From contig NZ_JACVWU010000009.1 in assembly GCF_014596915.1 (NCBI RefSeq), positions 233,100-297,099 on the forward strand: a stretch of DNA of 64,000 nt. Reading direction: 5' to 3'. The translations under genes and the position numbers were made by a program. The DNA is from Streptomyces sp. TRM68416. GTDB taxonomy: Bacteria > Actinomycetota > Actinomycetes > Streptomycetales > Streptomycetaceae. The notes below the pieces were generated by a model that ran no database searches, was not told the origin of the DNA, and saw only the letters and a program-made list of their open reading frames with translations. Below are positions 49,672 to 58,145 of the stretch, piece after piece. Position 1 is the stretch's first letter, and each line of letters starts with the position of its first letter.

Positions 49672-50430
49672 CTACACCGTCAGTTCCGTCGCACCCAAGA
49701 CACCGGACACGCACTCCTGCCGGATGTACCACTCCGTACCGAGGATGCTTTCCCGGACGTCGTCCGGAAGACCGCCCAACAGCCCGGGCGCCGCCCCACG
49801 CTCCACCTCACTGCGATGCGCCCGTACGGCAGCCCACTTCCGCTCCAGCCAGGGCCGTACGTCGACGGTGGCCGTGACCCGGTCGTCCGGCACGGTGTTC
49901 ATGCCCTTGCCGTCCAACCCGAAGACGCTCAGCGCCCGGACGGCCGAGTGCGGGTGCGTGGCCAGGTACAGCGCGCTCGGCTGCCAGGGGGCACCGGCGT
50001 CCGGATACAGCCGTTCGAGCCCAGCCGCCTGCACCGCCAGTACGGTCACGCGGTGGGCGTGCACATGGTCCTCGTGACCGCTCAGACCGCCGTACGCGTC
50101 ATGCGTGACCACGATCTGCGGGCGGAACTCCCGCAGATGGGCCACCAGCCGCCCCACCGACTCCTCCAGCGGGGCGTCGCAGAACCGCGGGCTGCCGGGC
50201 GCGGACCGCGGCACCCGGGCGTCCGCGTAGCCGAGCAGGCGCGGCTTGCCGGCACCCAGGATGCGCAGCGCCTCGGCGAGTTCCGCGGCGCGCCGGGTAT
50301 CCGCGGCCCAGGTCGCCGTCACGACCGCCGTGCGGGCGCCCGCCGCGGCGTGCCGGGCGAGCACTCCGCCGGAGAACAGCGACTCGTCGTCGGGGTGGGC
50401 GAAGACGGCGAGCAGACTCGGCACCGGCAT
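49672..50430 (-). CDS. PIG-L family deacetylase
   Basis: A 252-residue Zn-dependent deacetylase. The metal motif AHPDDE is at residues 11-16, and the second ligand region is HEDHVHAHR (near residue 117). The family includes MshB and Mca of mycothiol metabolism and LmbE-type enzymes; the closing region does not decide between them. GGAGGG precedes the ATG. It is 26 bp downstream of the SDR gene on the same strand and may share its transcript. Confidence 0.9.
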   Translation of the reverse strand: MPVPSLLAVFAHPDDESLFSGGVLARHAAAGARTAVVTATWAADTRRAAELAEALRILGAGKPRLLGYADARVPRSAPGSPRFCDAPLEESVGRLVAHLREFRPQIVVTHDAYGGLSGHEDHVHAHRVTVLAVQAAGLERLYPDAGAPWQPSALYLATHPHSAVRALSVFGLDGKGMNTVPDDRVTATVDVRPWLERKWAAVRAHRSEVERGAAPGLLGGLPDDVRESILGTEWYIRQECVSGVLGATELTV

Positions 50431-50455
50431 GCATGGACCACCCTCCGACGGGAGC

Positions 50456-51370
50456 TCAGGCGTTGGACGCCCCCACGGTCAACGGATACACCACACCCGT
50501 CAGTTCCTCCGACACCGTCCACAGCCGCCGCGCCACACCGGCATCGCTGGCCGCCGCCGACCGCCCCACCAGCGTGGGCGCACCCCGGAACTCGCCCAGC
50601 CCGTCCGGCCCGACATAGCTCGCCCCGGGCAGGTCCTGCGTCGCGGCGTACAGCGTGGGCAGCGCGCCCGCCCGGTCGTCCTGCGCGAAGAGCCGGTTGC
50701 CGACCTTCATGAAGGCCCGCGCGACCGAACTGCCCGCGTGGCTCTGGAGGTTGGTGGCGGAGTACCCGGGATGCGCGGCGAGCGCCCGCACCGGCGACCG
50801 GGACTCGGCCAGCCGGCGCTGGAGTTCCAGCGTGAACAGCAGGTTGGCCAGCTTCGACTGGGCGTAGGCGCGCTGCGGGTTGTAGGCGGTGTCCAGGTTC
50901 AGGTCGTCGAAGTGAATCCTGGCCCCGCCCCAGCGATGGGCGCCGGAGGCGACGGTGACGACGCGGTCGGTGACGTACGGCAGGAGCAGGTTCGTCAGGG
51001 CGAAGTGCCCGAGGTGGTTGGTGCCGAACTGCATCTCGAAGCCGTCCTTGGTGCGCTGCTTCGGGAGCATCATCACGCCCGCGTTGTTCACCAGCAGGTC
51101 CAGTGGGCGGCCCTCCCAGGAGTCGGCGAACTCCCGTACGGAGGACAGGTCCGCCAGGTCCAGCCGCCGCACCTCGGTGCTCCCCTTCACCTTGTTCGCG
51201 GCCGCCCGCCCCCGCTCGGGATCCCGTACGGCGAGGACCACATGAGCGCCCGCGCGCGCGAGCGCGTCCGCCGCGGTGAGGCCGATGCCGCTGTTGGCGC
51301 CGGTGACGACGGCGGTACGGCCGCCGAGGTCGGGAAGGTCGTTCGCGTTCCACTTGCGCTTGTCAGCCAT
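50456..51370 (-). CDS. Short-chain dehydrogenase/reductase
   Basis: A 304-residue SDR with the cofactor motif TGANSGIG (23-30), the NNAGVM segment and the catalytic Tyr/Lys pair in YAQSK. It belongs to the retinol-dehydrogenase-like group (DLADLSSVREFAD, FGTNHLGHFALT). I start at ATG 51370 with GAGGGC upstream; the long frame would run through the operator. It is divergent from a TetR gene with a repeated operator between, so it is the probable TetR target. Substrate unknown. Confidence 0.9.
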   Translation of the reverse strand: MADKRKWNANDLPDLGGRTAVVTGANSGIGLTAADALARAGAHVVLAVRDPERGRAAANKVKGSTEVRRLDLADLSSVREFADSWEGRPLDLLVNNAGVMMLPKQRTKDGFEMQFGTNHLGHFALTNLLLPYVTDRVVTVASGAHRWGGARIHFDDLNLDTAYNPQRAYAQSKLANLLFTLELQRRLAESRSPVRALAAHPGYSATNLQSHAGSSVARAFMKVGNRLFAQDDRAGALPTLYAATQDLPGASYVGPDGLGEFRGAPTLVGRSAAASDAGVARRLWTVSEELTGVVYPLTVGASNA

Positions 51371-51389
51371 GCCCTCGAATGTAGGCGCC

Positions 51390-51433
51390 GACAACAATGC
51401 TGTCAACGACAACAAAGCTGTCGTCGACAACAT
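51390..51433. promoter_or_regulatory. Repeated operator between the SDR and TetR genes
   Basis: Two 18-nt direct repeats, GACAACAATGCTGTCAAC (51390) and GACAACAAAGCTGTCGTC (51408), and a third partial copy at 51426 fill the intergenic space. Each contains an inverted GACA..TGTC pair. It is very likely the binding site of the TetR regulator for both genes. Confidence 0.8.
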
Positions 51434-51442
51434 CGGGATACG

Positions 51443-52045
51443 ATGGCCCACATGCCCGAGAGCCGCCCCTACCACCACGGAGACCTCCGCTCCACCCTCC
51501 TCGCCGGTGCCGAACGCACCCTGCGCGAGAAGGGAGTCGGCGCGCTCTCACTGCGCGAACTGGCCCGCGAGGCCGGCGTCAGCCATGCCGCACCCGGCCG
51601 CCACTTCAAGGACAAGCAGGCCCTGCTCAACGCCCTCGCCCTGGCCGGCTACGACCGCCTGGACCAGACCCTGCGGGCTGCGGACGACCCCGCCCTCCCC
51701 CTCGAACCCCGGCTCATCGCCCTCGCCCGGGCCTACCTCGGCTTCGCCATCCACAACGCCGAGCTCCTGGAACTCATGTACGCCCGCAAGCACGACCCCG
51801 GTGCCTCCGAGCAGATGACGGCCGCCGTCGACCGCACGGTCGGCGCCCTCGCCCGCGTCCTCGCCGACGCCCAGGCGCGCGGCGAGATCACCGAGGGAGA
51901 CCCCGAACGCCTCACCCTCGTCACCGGCACCAGCCTCCACGGCCTCGCCGCCTTCACCGCAGCGGGCATGCTCGCCGCCGAAGAGGCCCTGGCCTCCACC
52001 GAGGAACTGGTCCACACCCTGCTGCACGGCCTCAAGCCCCGCTGA
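51443..52045 (+). CDS. TetR-family transcriptional regulator
   Basis: A 200-residue TetR protein. The helix-turn-helix is at about 33-55 (SLRELAREAGVSHAAPGRHF) and a helical ligand domain follows (YLGFAIHNAELLELMYARKH) of the TetR_C_33/WHG type. ATG 51443 or 51452 may be the start. It is divergent from the SDR gene with operator repeats between. The ligand is unknown; a lipid or small aromatic compound acted on by the SDR is possible. Confidence 0.9.
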   Translation: MAHMPESRPYHHGDLRSTLLAGAERTLREKGVGALSLRELAREAGVSHAAPGRHFKDKQALLNALALAGYDRLDQTLRAADDPALPLEPRLIALARAYLGFAIHNAELLELMYARKHDPGASEQMTAAVDRTVGALARVLADAQARGEITEGDPERLTLVTGTSLHGLAAFTAAGMLAAEEALASTEELVHTLLHGLKPR

Positions 52046-52505
52046 ACCGCTGTCCGGGCGTCACTCGTCGGCGATCTCGTAGCCGTGGACCTCTTCTTCC
52101 CTCCCTCTGCCACAGCCGCAGCCGCCGAGCCCCCTGCCCAACCGGCGATAGCCTTCACCCCGGGAACATCGGCACGCCCCGTCACCCGACCGGTCGTCAG
52201 AAACGGCGTGGTCGGCGGGACATGCCGCAAGAGGGGTCAACGACGGAACCACACACAGGTTCCGCTCCCACCTCGTTGCCCGGCGTGACCTGCCGTGATA
52301 CACAGAGTGACCATACGACCACTCGTATACCGCCACACGCCTCCCGAGAGGGCCGGGCGCCGGGCGGTGGCAAGCTATTCGTACGAAACCCGCCAACCAA
52401 TGACGCCAAGTCGACATACGACGGCGAAATTGTCGGCGACAATGAGGCCTGACCTCTGCGCCCGTGCAGAGGAAGCGGAACTACCCAACAGGGGCGGTGA
52501 CTTAC
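52046..52505. other. 460-bp gap before the cmd cluster
   Basis: No gene is supported. Short minus-strand frames exist, one ending VHGYEIADE, but they lack ribosome sites and family features. Near the right end, ATTGTCG-G-CGACAAT (52429-52443) is a perfect 7-bp palindrome that resembles the TGTCGTCGACAA half of the TetR operator at 51419. The promoter of the cmd cluster should lie here. Confidence 0.6.
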
Positions 52506-52814
52506 ATGCTCTTTGCGGCCGACAAGGGAGACATCAACACCATCATCGGCGGGATCGCTCCGGACTGGGGGCCCTTCGGCAGCCTGGGCAACGAGGCCAA
52601 GGTGATGATCGAGGTCGTGATGGCCGTCGCCATCCTGCTCTGCCTCGGCATCGCCATCTGGGGCGCCGCCAAGCAGCGCATCGGTGCGACCGCACTCCGC
52701 GACACCTTCAGCGCGGAGCAGGGCAAGGGCCTCATCATCGCGGGCCTGACCGGCGTCTTCATCATCGGCTCACTCGGCACGCTCTTCACCATCGTCTACG
52801 GCATGGCCGTATAG
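52506..52814 (+). CDS. cmdF: CmdF-like small membrane protein, first gene of the cmd cluster
   Basis: A 102-residue protein with two TMs (about 35-58 and 77-100) and a polar N-terminus (LFAADKGDINTIIGGIAPDW). Size and topology match VirB2/TrbC-like or PrgI-like small subunits of actinobacterial conjugation systems. I start at ATG 52506 after GGGGCGG; GTG 52497 would add three residues. By synteny it equals SCO4131, in the cmdABCDEF operon whose loss alters sporulation and antibiotic production in S. coelicolor. Confidence 0.7.
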   Translation: MLFAADKGDINTIIGGIAPDWGPFGSLGNEAKVMIEVVMAVAILLCLGIAIWGAAKQRIGATALRDTFSAEQGKGLIIAGLTGVFIIGSLGTLFTIVYGMAV

Positions 52815-52914
52815 CCACCGACGTCCACTCCTCCTTCCGGGCACGCCAGGTCCGGTCCGGTCCCCTCCATCCCACCCGCCCGTCGTGCCCACCGGCTGAG
52901 GTTGCGTTTCCCTG

Positions 52915-53007
52915 ATGTCGAGTCACCACACCGCGCCCACGCGGGAACCAGCACGGCTACCGTCGTACTCCTACGGCTACGACGGCGAGGGGGCGTGCCC
53001 GGCATGA
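52915..53007 (+). CDS. Possible 30-residue coupled leader ORF
   Basis: ATG 52915 opens a 30-codon frame, rich in Ser, Tyr and Pro (LPSYSYGYDGEGACPA), whose TGA overlaps the ATG of the next gene (ATGA). There is no good ribosome site, and it may be chance. If translated it would couple entry into the cmdE-like gene. Confidence 0.3.
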   Translation: MSSHHTAPTREPARLPSYSYGYDGEGACPA

Positions 53008-53834
53008 GCCTCGGAGACGACCGCGAGCCCTCCGGCGGTTACGGCGGCACCGGCCAGACCCGGACCCGGCTGCCCGAGGGCGGCGGCGATGTGTACGGAG
53101 GCGCGCGGCGGAGCGGCCGTTCGTCGTCCCGGAGTCTGGTCACCGTGGTCGGCGTGGTCGTCCTGCTCATTGCGGCGATCGCGTTCGCCAACCGTGGAGG
53201 AGACGATTCCGCATCCACGGGAGGAACCGAGAACAAGCCGGAGACGTCCAGCACGGCAGCGAGCGGCGAGCGCCCGGTGCAGTCCAGGGCCGGCGGGATC
53301 CCGACGGGGTTCGGACAGGACGAGGAGGGGGCGCAGAGCGCGGCGGCGAACTATGCGGTGACGCTGGTCTCGGCCGACATCCTCAACCCCGCCCGCCGCA
53401 CCGAGATCGTGCGGCAGGTCTTCCTCACCGACAAGCAGGCGGAGCTGGAGGACAAGTTCAACGCCGCCTACTCCGAGGAGTTCCTGAGCAACCTCGGCCT
53501 CGACAAGGACGGCAAGGCCACGGGAGGCAACACCTACATCTCCCGCACCATGCCGGTCGGCACGAAGGTCACCACCTACTCGGACAGCGCGGCGACCGTC
53601 GAGGTGTGGTGCACGGGGGTGTTCGGCACCGCCGGGGAACGCTCGACCACCCCGGTCACCAGCGACTGGTTCACCCTCACGTTCCAGATGCGCTGGGTGG
53701 ACAGCGACTGGAAGGTCGACAGCTTCTCCCAGAAGGACGGACCGGCCCCCGTTCCCAGTGATGACAAGGCATCCAGCGCCGACGAGATGGCCAAGGCCGT
53801 CCAGGAGTACGGAGGCTTCACCTATGCCCGGTAA
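53004..53834 (+). CDS. cmdE: CmdE-like membrane-anchored conjugal-transfer-type protein
   Basis: A 276-residue protein: cytoplasmic tail, one TM (about 44-62), a Ser/Thr-rich linker and an extracytoplasmic domain (AANYAVTLVSADILNPARRT, then MPVGTKVTTYSDSAATVEVW, FTLTFQMRWVDSDWKVDSF). The domain has the NTF2-like layout of VirB8/TcpC-like proteins of type IV secretion. I start at ATG 53004, since upstream codons of the long frame lack a ribosome site. Its end overlaps the next gene by 11 nt. Synteny: SCO4130. Confidence 0.72.
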   Translation: MSLGDDREPSGGYGGTGQTRTRLPEGGGDVYGGARRSGRSSSRSLVTVVGVVVLLIAAIAFANRGGDDSASTGGTENKPETSSTAASGERPVQSRAGGIPTGFGQDEEGAQSAAANYAVTLVSADILNPARRTEIVRQVFLTDKQAELEDKFNAAYSEEFLSNLGLDKDGKATGGNTYISRTMPVGTKVTTYSDSAATVEVWCTGVFGTAGERSTTPVTSDWFTLTFQMRWVDSDWKVDSFSQKDGPAPVPSDDKASSADEMAKAVQEYGGFTYAR

Positions 53835-55143
53835 GCCGCGCTTCGCGCTCAAGGTCGCCGCCGCAGTCGCCGCCGTACAGACCACCGCCGTACTCCTGGC
53901 CACCCGTGCCGCAGCGGCACCGACGCCCACACCTACCCCGTCCGCCAACAACTGTGACCTCCTGTCAGGTCAGGCCAGGGAGATCTGCGAAGGCGACTCC
54001 GGCGGCTCCGGCCGCTCCCCCTCCCTGGCTCCCACCACCCTCGACCCCCTCTCCTCCCTGGCCAAAGGCTGTGCCGACGCCGCCTCATGGACCGTCGACA
54101 AGCTGAGCGAGGCCGTGAAGGACACGGCGAACGTCGACTTCACGAACCCGAAGTTCCTTCAGCAGTACGCGGTCGTGTTCGCGGCGTCGACGATCCTCAC
54201 GCTCCTCCTGTGGCTGCTGGCGGTGGCGAAGAGGGCCGTGCGGGGCGTGCCGCTGACCACCGCGCTCAGCGAGGCCATCGGGTTCCTCTGGCTGACCGTC
54301 CTTGCCTCAGCCTTCACCCCCCTCATCCTCTACACGGTCGTCTCGGCCACCGACGGCGTCTCCGAGGTACTCGCGAAGGCCACCGGGGACCAGACGGACA
54401 CGTTCTTCGGCACCTTCTCCGGCGCGTTGGAGAAGGGCGAGGACATCGGCGGCGGACCCATCATGCTGATGGTCGTGTCGCTGGTCAGCATCCTCGCCGC
54501 CGGTGTGCTCTGGCTGGAGCTGGTCATCCGCGCCGCCCTGCTCTACGTAGGCGCCCTCCTCGGCACCGTCGTCTACGCGGGCCTGGTCGACAAGAACCTG
54601 TGGGGCCACGTCCGCCGCTGGGCGGGCATCATGATCGCCGTCATCCTGGTCAAGCCGGTGATCGTGATCGTGCTCGGGCTGGCCGGCGCGCTCTCCGCCG
54701 ACGACGGCCCCGACGCCTTCTCCGCGGTCGTCTCCGGCCTGGCGATCATCCTGCTGGCCATCTTCGCCTCGGCGATGATCTACCGCTTCGTCCCCGGCTT
54801 CGGCGACGAGATCGCCGGTTCCCGCAACAACCGCATCATGCAGGGCGCCGAGAGCAAGGCCGCCGCAGTCATCAGCTCCCCCGCGACCCTGGTCGCCCAG
54901 GGCATCAAGACCCACAGCGCCCGCGCCGACAACAACGGCGGAGGCCAGTCCTCCGCCGCCCGCCCCGCCAACCAGACCACCGGCGGACTCGCCGCGCACA
55001 GCTCCCGACCCGCGAACGGAGGCGGCGGATCTGTCCCCTCCGCCGCACCCGTCCCCCGCTCGGGCGGCAGCCCGGTGAACACCCCGCATGCCAGCAACAC
55101 CCGCAACAGCAGTACCAACCGCACGGGAGGTGAAGGGCGTTGA
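53824..55143 (+). CDS. cmdD: CmdD-like polytopic membrane protein (TrbL/VirB6-like)
   Basis: A 439-residue protein with a signal peptide (ending near RAAAA), a short linker with two Cys (NNCDLLSGQAREICEG), about six TMs between 120 and 340, and a disordered C-terminal tail rich in Ala, Asn, Gly and Ser. Topology and size are those of TrbL/VirB6-like inner-membrane channel subunits. The tail is unlike its neighbours. Synteny: SCO4129. It overlaps cmdE by 11 nt and cmdC by 4 nt. Confidence 0.75.
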   Translation: MPGKPRFALKVAAAVAAVQTTAVLLATRAAAAPTPTPTPSANNCDLLSGQAREICEGDSGGSGRSPSLAPTTLDPLSSLAKGCADAASWTVDKLSEAVKDTANVDFTNPKFLQQYAVVFAASTILTLLLWLLAVAKRAVRGVPLTTALSEAIGFLWLTVLASAFTPLILYTVVSATDGVSEVLAKATGDQTDTFFGTFSGALEKGEDIGGGPIMLMVVSLVSILAAGVLWLELVIRAALLYVGALLGTVVYAGLVDKNLWGHVRRWAGIMIAVILVKPVIVIVLGLAGALSADDGPDAFSAVVSGLAIILLAIFASAMIYRFVPGFGDEIAGSRNNRIMQGAESKAAAVISSPATLVAQGIKTHSARADNNGGGQSSAARPANQTTGGLAAHSSRPANGGGGSVPSAAPVPRSGGSPVNTPHASNTRNSSTNRTGGEGR

Positions 55144-56708
55144 CGGCTGATTCCCACTCGGCCCATGTGTCCCATCCGGTCACGCCCCGCCGTACATATC
55201 TGATCGGCCGCGCCCGGCCGAACGCGATCGTCGGCCGCAACCGCGAGACCGGCGAGATCGCGTTGATCATCCTGGGCGCGTTCCTCGGCATGATGTGCGG
55301 ACTCCTCGTCCCCGTCCTGTCCCTGCGCATCGTGCTCCTGATGGGCTTCCCGATGCTGGCGCTCGCCGCGGTCTACGTGCCGTACAAGCGCCGGACGTTC
55401 TACAAGTGGTTCGAGATCAACCGCAGCTTCAAGCGGACCGTGCGCCAGGGCACCGTCTACCGGTCGTCCGCCATGGAGGCGGGCACCCGGATCGACGGCC
55501 GCGAGGTCGAGATCGGCCCGCCGCCCGGCATCGGCCGCATCACCTGGCTCGCCGCCCCGTTCGGCCCCGACGAGATCGCCGTACTCCTGCACGCGGACCG
55601 CCGTACGGTGACCGCTGCCATCGAGATCGAGGGGCCCGGCGTCGGCCTGCGCGACTCCGAGGACCAGGAAGCGCTCGTCGACCGCTTCGGCACCCTCCTC
55701 AAGCACGTGGCCAACGGCGACGGCTTCGTCACCCGCCTGCAGATGCTCGCCCGCACCCTCCCCGCCGACCCCGACGCCCACGCCAAGGACGTCGCCGTAC
55801 GCGGGGACGACAAGGCGCTGCCGTGGCTGCAGACGTCGTACGACCAGCTCCAGTCGATGGTGTCGACCAGCAGCGAGCAGCACCGCGCCTACCTCGTCGC
55901 CTGCATGCACTACACGCGCGAACTGGCCGCCGAGGGACACGCCATGGCGCGGGCCGCCCGCCCGCAGCAGGGCCGGAAGATCGACAAGGACGCCGGTCTC
56001 GCCGTCGTCATGGCCCGCGAGCTGACCGACATCTGCTCGCGGCTGCAGGAGGCCGACATCCGCGTACGGCAGCCGCTCGGGCAGGGACGGCTGGCCTCGC
56101 TGATCCACTCCATGTACGACCCGGACCACCCGATCGACCACATCCAGGCGATGACGAAACGTAATGCCTGGCCGGCCGAGCTCGACGCCATGGAGCCCAC
56201 CTACCTCCAGGCCAAGACCCGGGAGTCCTCCACCCGCGCGCCCTGGTGCCACGCCACCGCCTGGGTGAAGGAGTGGCCGATGACCCCGGTGGGCGTGAAC
56301 TTCCTGGCGCCGCTCCTCGTCCACACCCCGGACGTCATCCGCACGGTCGCCGTCACGATGGACCTCGAACCCACCGAGATCGCCATCGAGCGCATGCTGA
56401 CGGAGAAGACCAACGACGAGGCGGAAGCCTCCCGCGCCGCCAAGATGAACCGGACCGTCGACCCGCGCGACATCGCCGCCCACAACCGCCTCGACCAGCG
56501 GGGAGAGGACCTGGCGAGCGGCGCTGCCGGGGTCAACCTCGTCGGCTACATCACCGTCTCCTCCCGCTCCCCCGAGGCCCTGGCCCGCGACAAGCGGACC
56601 ATCCGCGCCTCGGCCGGAAAGTCGTACCTGAAGCTGGAGTGGTGCGACCGCGAGCACCACCGCGCCTTCGTGAACACGCTCCCGTTCGCCACCGGCATTC
56701 GAAGGTAG
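55140..56708 (+). CDS. cmdC: CmdC-like SCO6880-family type IV secretion protein
   Basis: A 522-residue protein starting at TTG 55140 (TTGA overlap with cmdD; GGAGGTG upstream). Two TMs lie at about 41-80 (IALIILGAFLGMMCGLLVPV, LLMGFPMLALAAVYVPYKRR), and the rest is cytoplasmic. It resembles the SCO6880 family found next to VirB4-like ATPases in actinobacterial conjugation systems; it looks like the N-terminal part of a VirB4/TraC protein split from the ATPase domain encoded next. Synteny: SCO4128. Confidence 0.8.
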   Translation: MTADSHSAHVSHPVTPRRTYLIGRARPNAIVGRNRETGEIALIILGAFLGMMCGLLVPVLSLRIVLLMGFPMLALAAVYVPYKRRTFYKWFEINRSFKRTVRQGTVYRSSAMEAGTRIDGREVEIGPPPGIGRITWLAAPFGPDEIAVLLHADRRTVTAAIEIEGPGVGLRDSEDQEALVDRFGTLLKHVANGDGFVTRLQMLARTLPADPDAHAKDVAVRGDDKALPWLQTSYDQLQSMVSTSSEQHRAYLVACMHYTRELAAEGHAMARAARPQQGRKIDKDAGLAVVMARELTDICSRLQEADIRVRQPLGQGRLASLIHSMYDPDHPIDHIQAMTKRNAWPAELDAMEPTYLQAKTRESSTRAPWCHATAWVKEWPMTPVGVNFLAPLLVHTPDVIRTVAVTMDLEPTEIAIERMLTEKTNDEAEASRAAKMNRTVDPRDIAAHNRLDQRGEDLASGAAGVNLVGYITVSSRSPEALARDKRTIRASAGKSYLKLEWCDREHHRAFVNTLPFATGIRR

Positions 56709-56719
56709 GGGCCACAAGC

Positions 56720-58135
56720 ATGCGGGATCCGCTGTCCGTCCTCACCGACGCCTTCACCTCGTTCCTCTTCGGCAAGGTCGAGACGACCCGGCTGCCCGTG
56801 CGCACGTCGACCGGGCAGGCCCAGGCCGTCTACCTGCCCACGGCCGCGCCCGGCCTCGGCGACTCCGGCGTCATCATCGGCCGCGAGGTCTACTCCGGGA
56901 AGGGGTACATCTACGACCCCTTCCAGCTCTACGGCCAGCAGCTGCCCGCCCCGCACTGGCTCGTCCTCGGCGAGTCCGGCAACGGCAAGTCGGCGCTGGA
57001 GAAGACGTACGTTCTCAGGCAACTGCGCTTCCGCGACCGCCAGGTCGTCGTCCTGGACGCGCAGGGCGAGGACGGCGTCGGTGAATGGAACCTGATCGCG
57101 CAGGAGTTGGGGATAACTCCCATCCGGCTGGACCCGATGGCCGCCCTGGACCACGGCATCCGGCTCAACCCGCTCGACCCCGCGATCACGACGACGGGCC
57201 AGCTCGCGCTGCTGCGCACCATCATCGAGGTCGCGATGGGCCACGGCCTGGACGAGCGCTCCGGCTTCGCGCTCAAGGTCGCCCACGCCTACGTCAACGA
57301 GACGATCGTGGAACGCCAGCCGGTGCTGACCGACATCGTCGAGCAGCTACGGCACCCGGAGCCCGAGTCGGCCGAGGCGATGAACGTCGACATAGACGAC
57401 GTACGGGCGTGGGGCCTGGACGTCGCGCTGGTGCTGGACCGGCTCGTCGACGGTGACCTGCGCGGCATGTTCGACGGGCCGACGACGGTCGGCATCGACC
57501 TGGACGCGCCGCTCATCGTCTTCGACCTGTCCCACATCGACCGCAACTCCATCGCCATGCCCATCCTCATGGCGATCGTCGGCGTGTGGCTGGAGCACAC
57601 CTGGATCCGCCCCGACCGGAAGAAGCGCATCTTCCTGGTCGAGGAGGCCTGGCACATCATCAACAGCCCGTTCGTGGCCCAGCTGTTCCAGCGGCTGCTG
57701 AAGTTCGGGCGGCGGCTGGGTCTGTCGTTCGTCGCCGTCGTCCACCATCTGTCGGACGTTGTGGACGGCGCCGCGGCGAAGGAGGCCGCTGCGATCCTGA
57801 AGATGGCGTCGACCAGGACGATCTACGCCCAGAAGGCGGACGAGGCGAGGGCTACGGGCCGGGTGCTCGGACTGCCGCGCTGGGCCGTGGAGATCATCCC
57901 GACCCTGACCCCCGGTATCGCGGTCTGGGACGTCAACGGCAATGTCCAGGTCGTCAAACACCTGGTCACCGAGACGGAACGCCCGCTGGTCTTCACCGAC
58001 CGCGCGATGACGGAGTCGTCCGCCGACCGCGATCTGGCCGACGACGCCCTGCGCGCCGCCGAGCTGGAGGCGGAGGAACGGGCGGCGGCCTTCGTGGAGC
58101 AGCACCTCGGCGACTCCGAGTCGACGGTGGCGTGA
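56720..58135 (+). CDS. cmdB: CmdB-like VirB4-family ATPase
   Basis: A 471-residue ATPase. Walker A is GESGNGKS (84-91), Walker B is KKRIFLVEEAWHII, and the VirB4 C-terminal region FGRRLGLSFVAVVHHLSDV is present. Together with the preceding gene it makes up a split VirB4/TraC. It should power assembly or transport in a type IV secretion-like complex at the membrane. It starts 11 bp after cmdC. In S. coelicolor the equivalent SCO4127 was described as an ATP/GTP-binding protein needed for normal differentiation (recalled, not checked). Confidence 0.85.
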   Translation: MRDPLSVLTDAFTSFLFGKVETTRLPVRTSTGQAQAVYLPTAAPGLGDSGVIIGREVYSGKGYIYDPFQLYGQQLPAPHWLVLGESGNGKSALEKTYVLRQLRFRDRQVVVLDAQGEDGVGEWNLIAQELGITPIRLDPMAALDHGIRLNPLDPAITTTGQLALLRTIIEVAMGHGLDERSGFALKVAHAYVNETIVERQPVLTDIVEQLRHPEPESAEAMNVDIDDVRAWGLDVALVLDRLVDGDLRGMFDGPTTVGIDLDAPLIVFDLSHIDRNSIAMPILMAIVGVWLEHTWIRPDRKKRIFLVEEAWHIINSPFVAQLFQRLLKFGRRLGLSFVAVVHHLSDVVDGAAAKEAAAILKMASTRTIYAQKADEARATGRVLGLPRWAVEIIPTLTPGIAVWDVNGNVQVVKHLVTETERPLVFTDRAMTESSADRDLADDALRAAELEAEERAAAFVEQHLGDSESTVA

Positions 58136-58145
58136 GGGAGACGGC

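Noticed and set aside
52061..52417. 118-residue minus-strand frame ending VHGYEIADE
   Set aside because: No ribosome site, Arg/Cys-rich composition unlike real proteins, and it overlaps the probable cmd promoter region.
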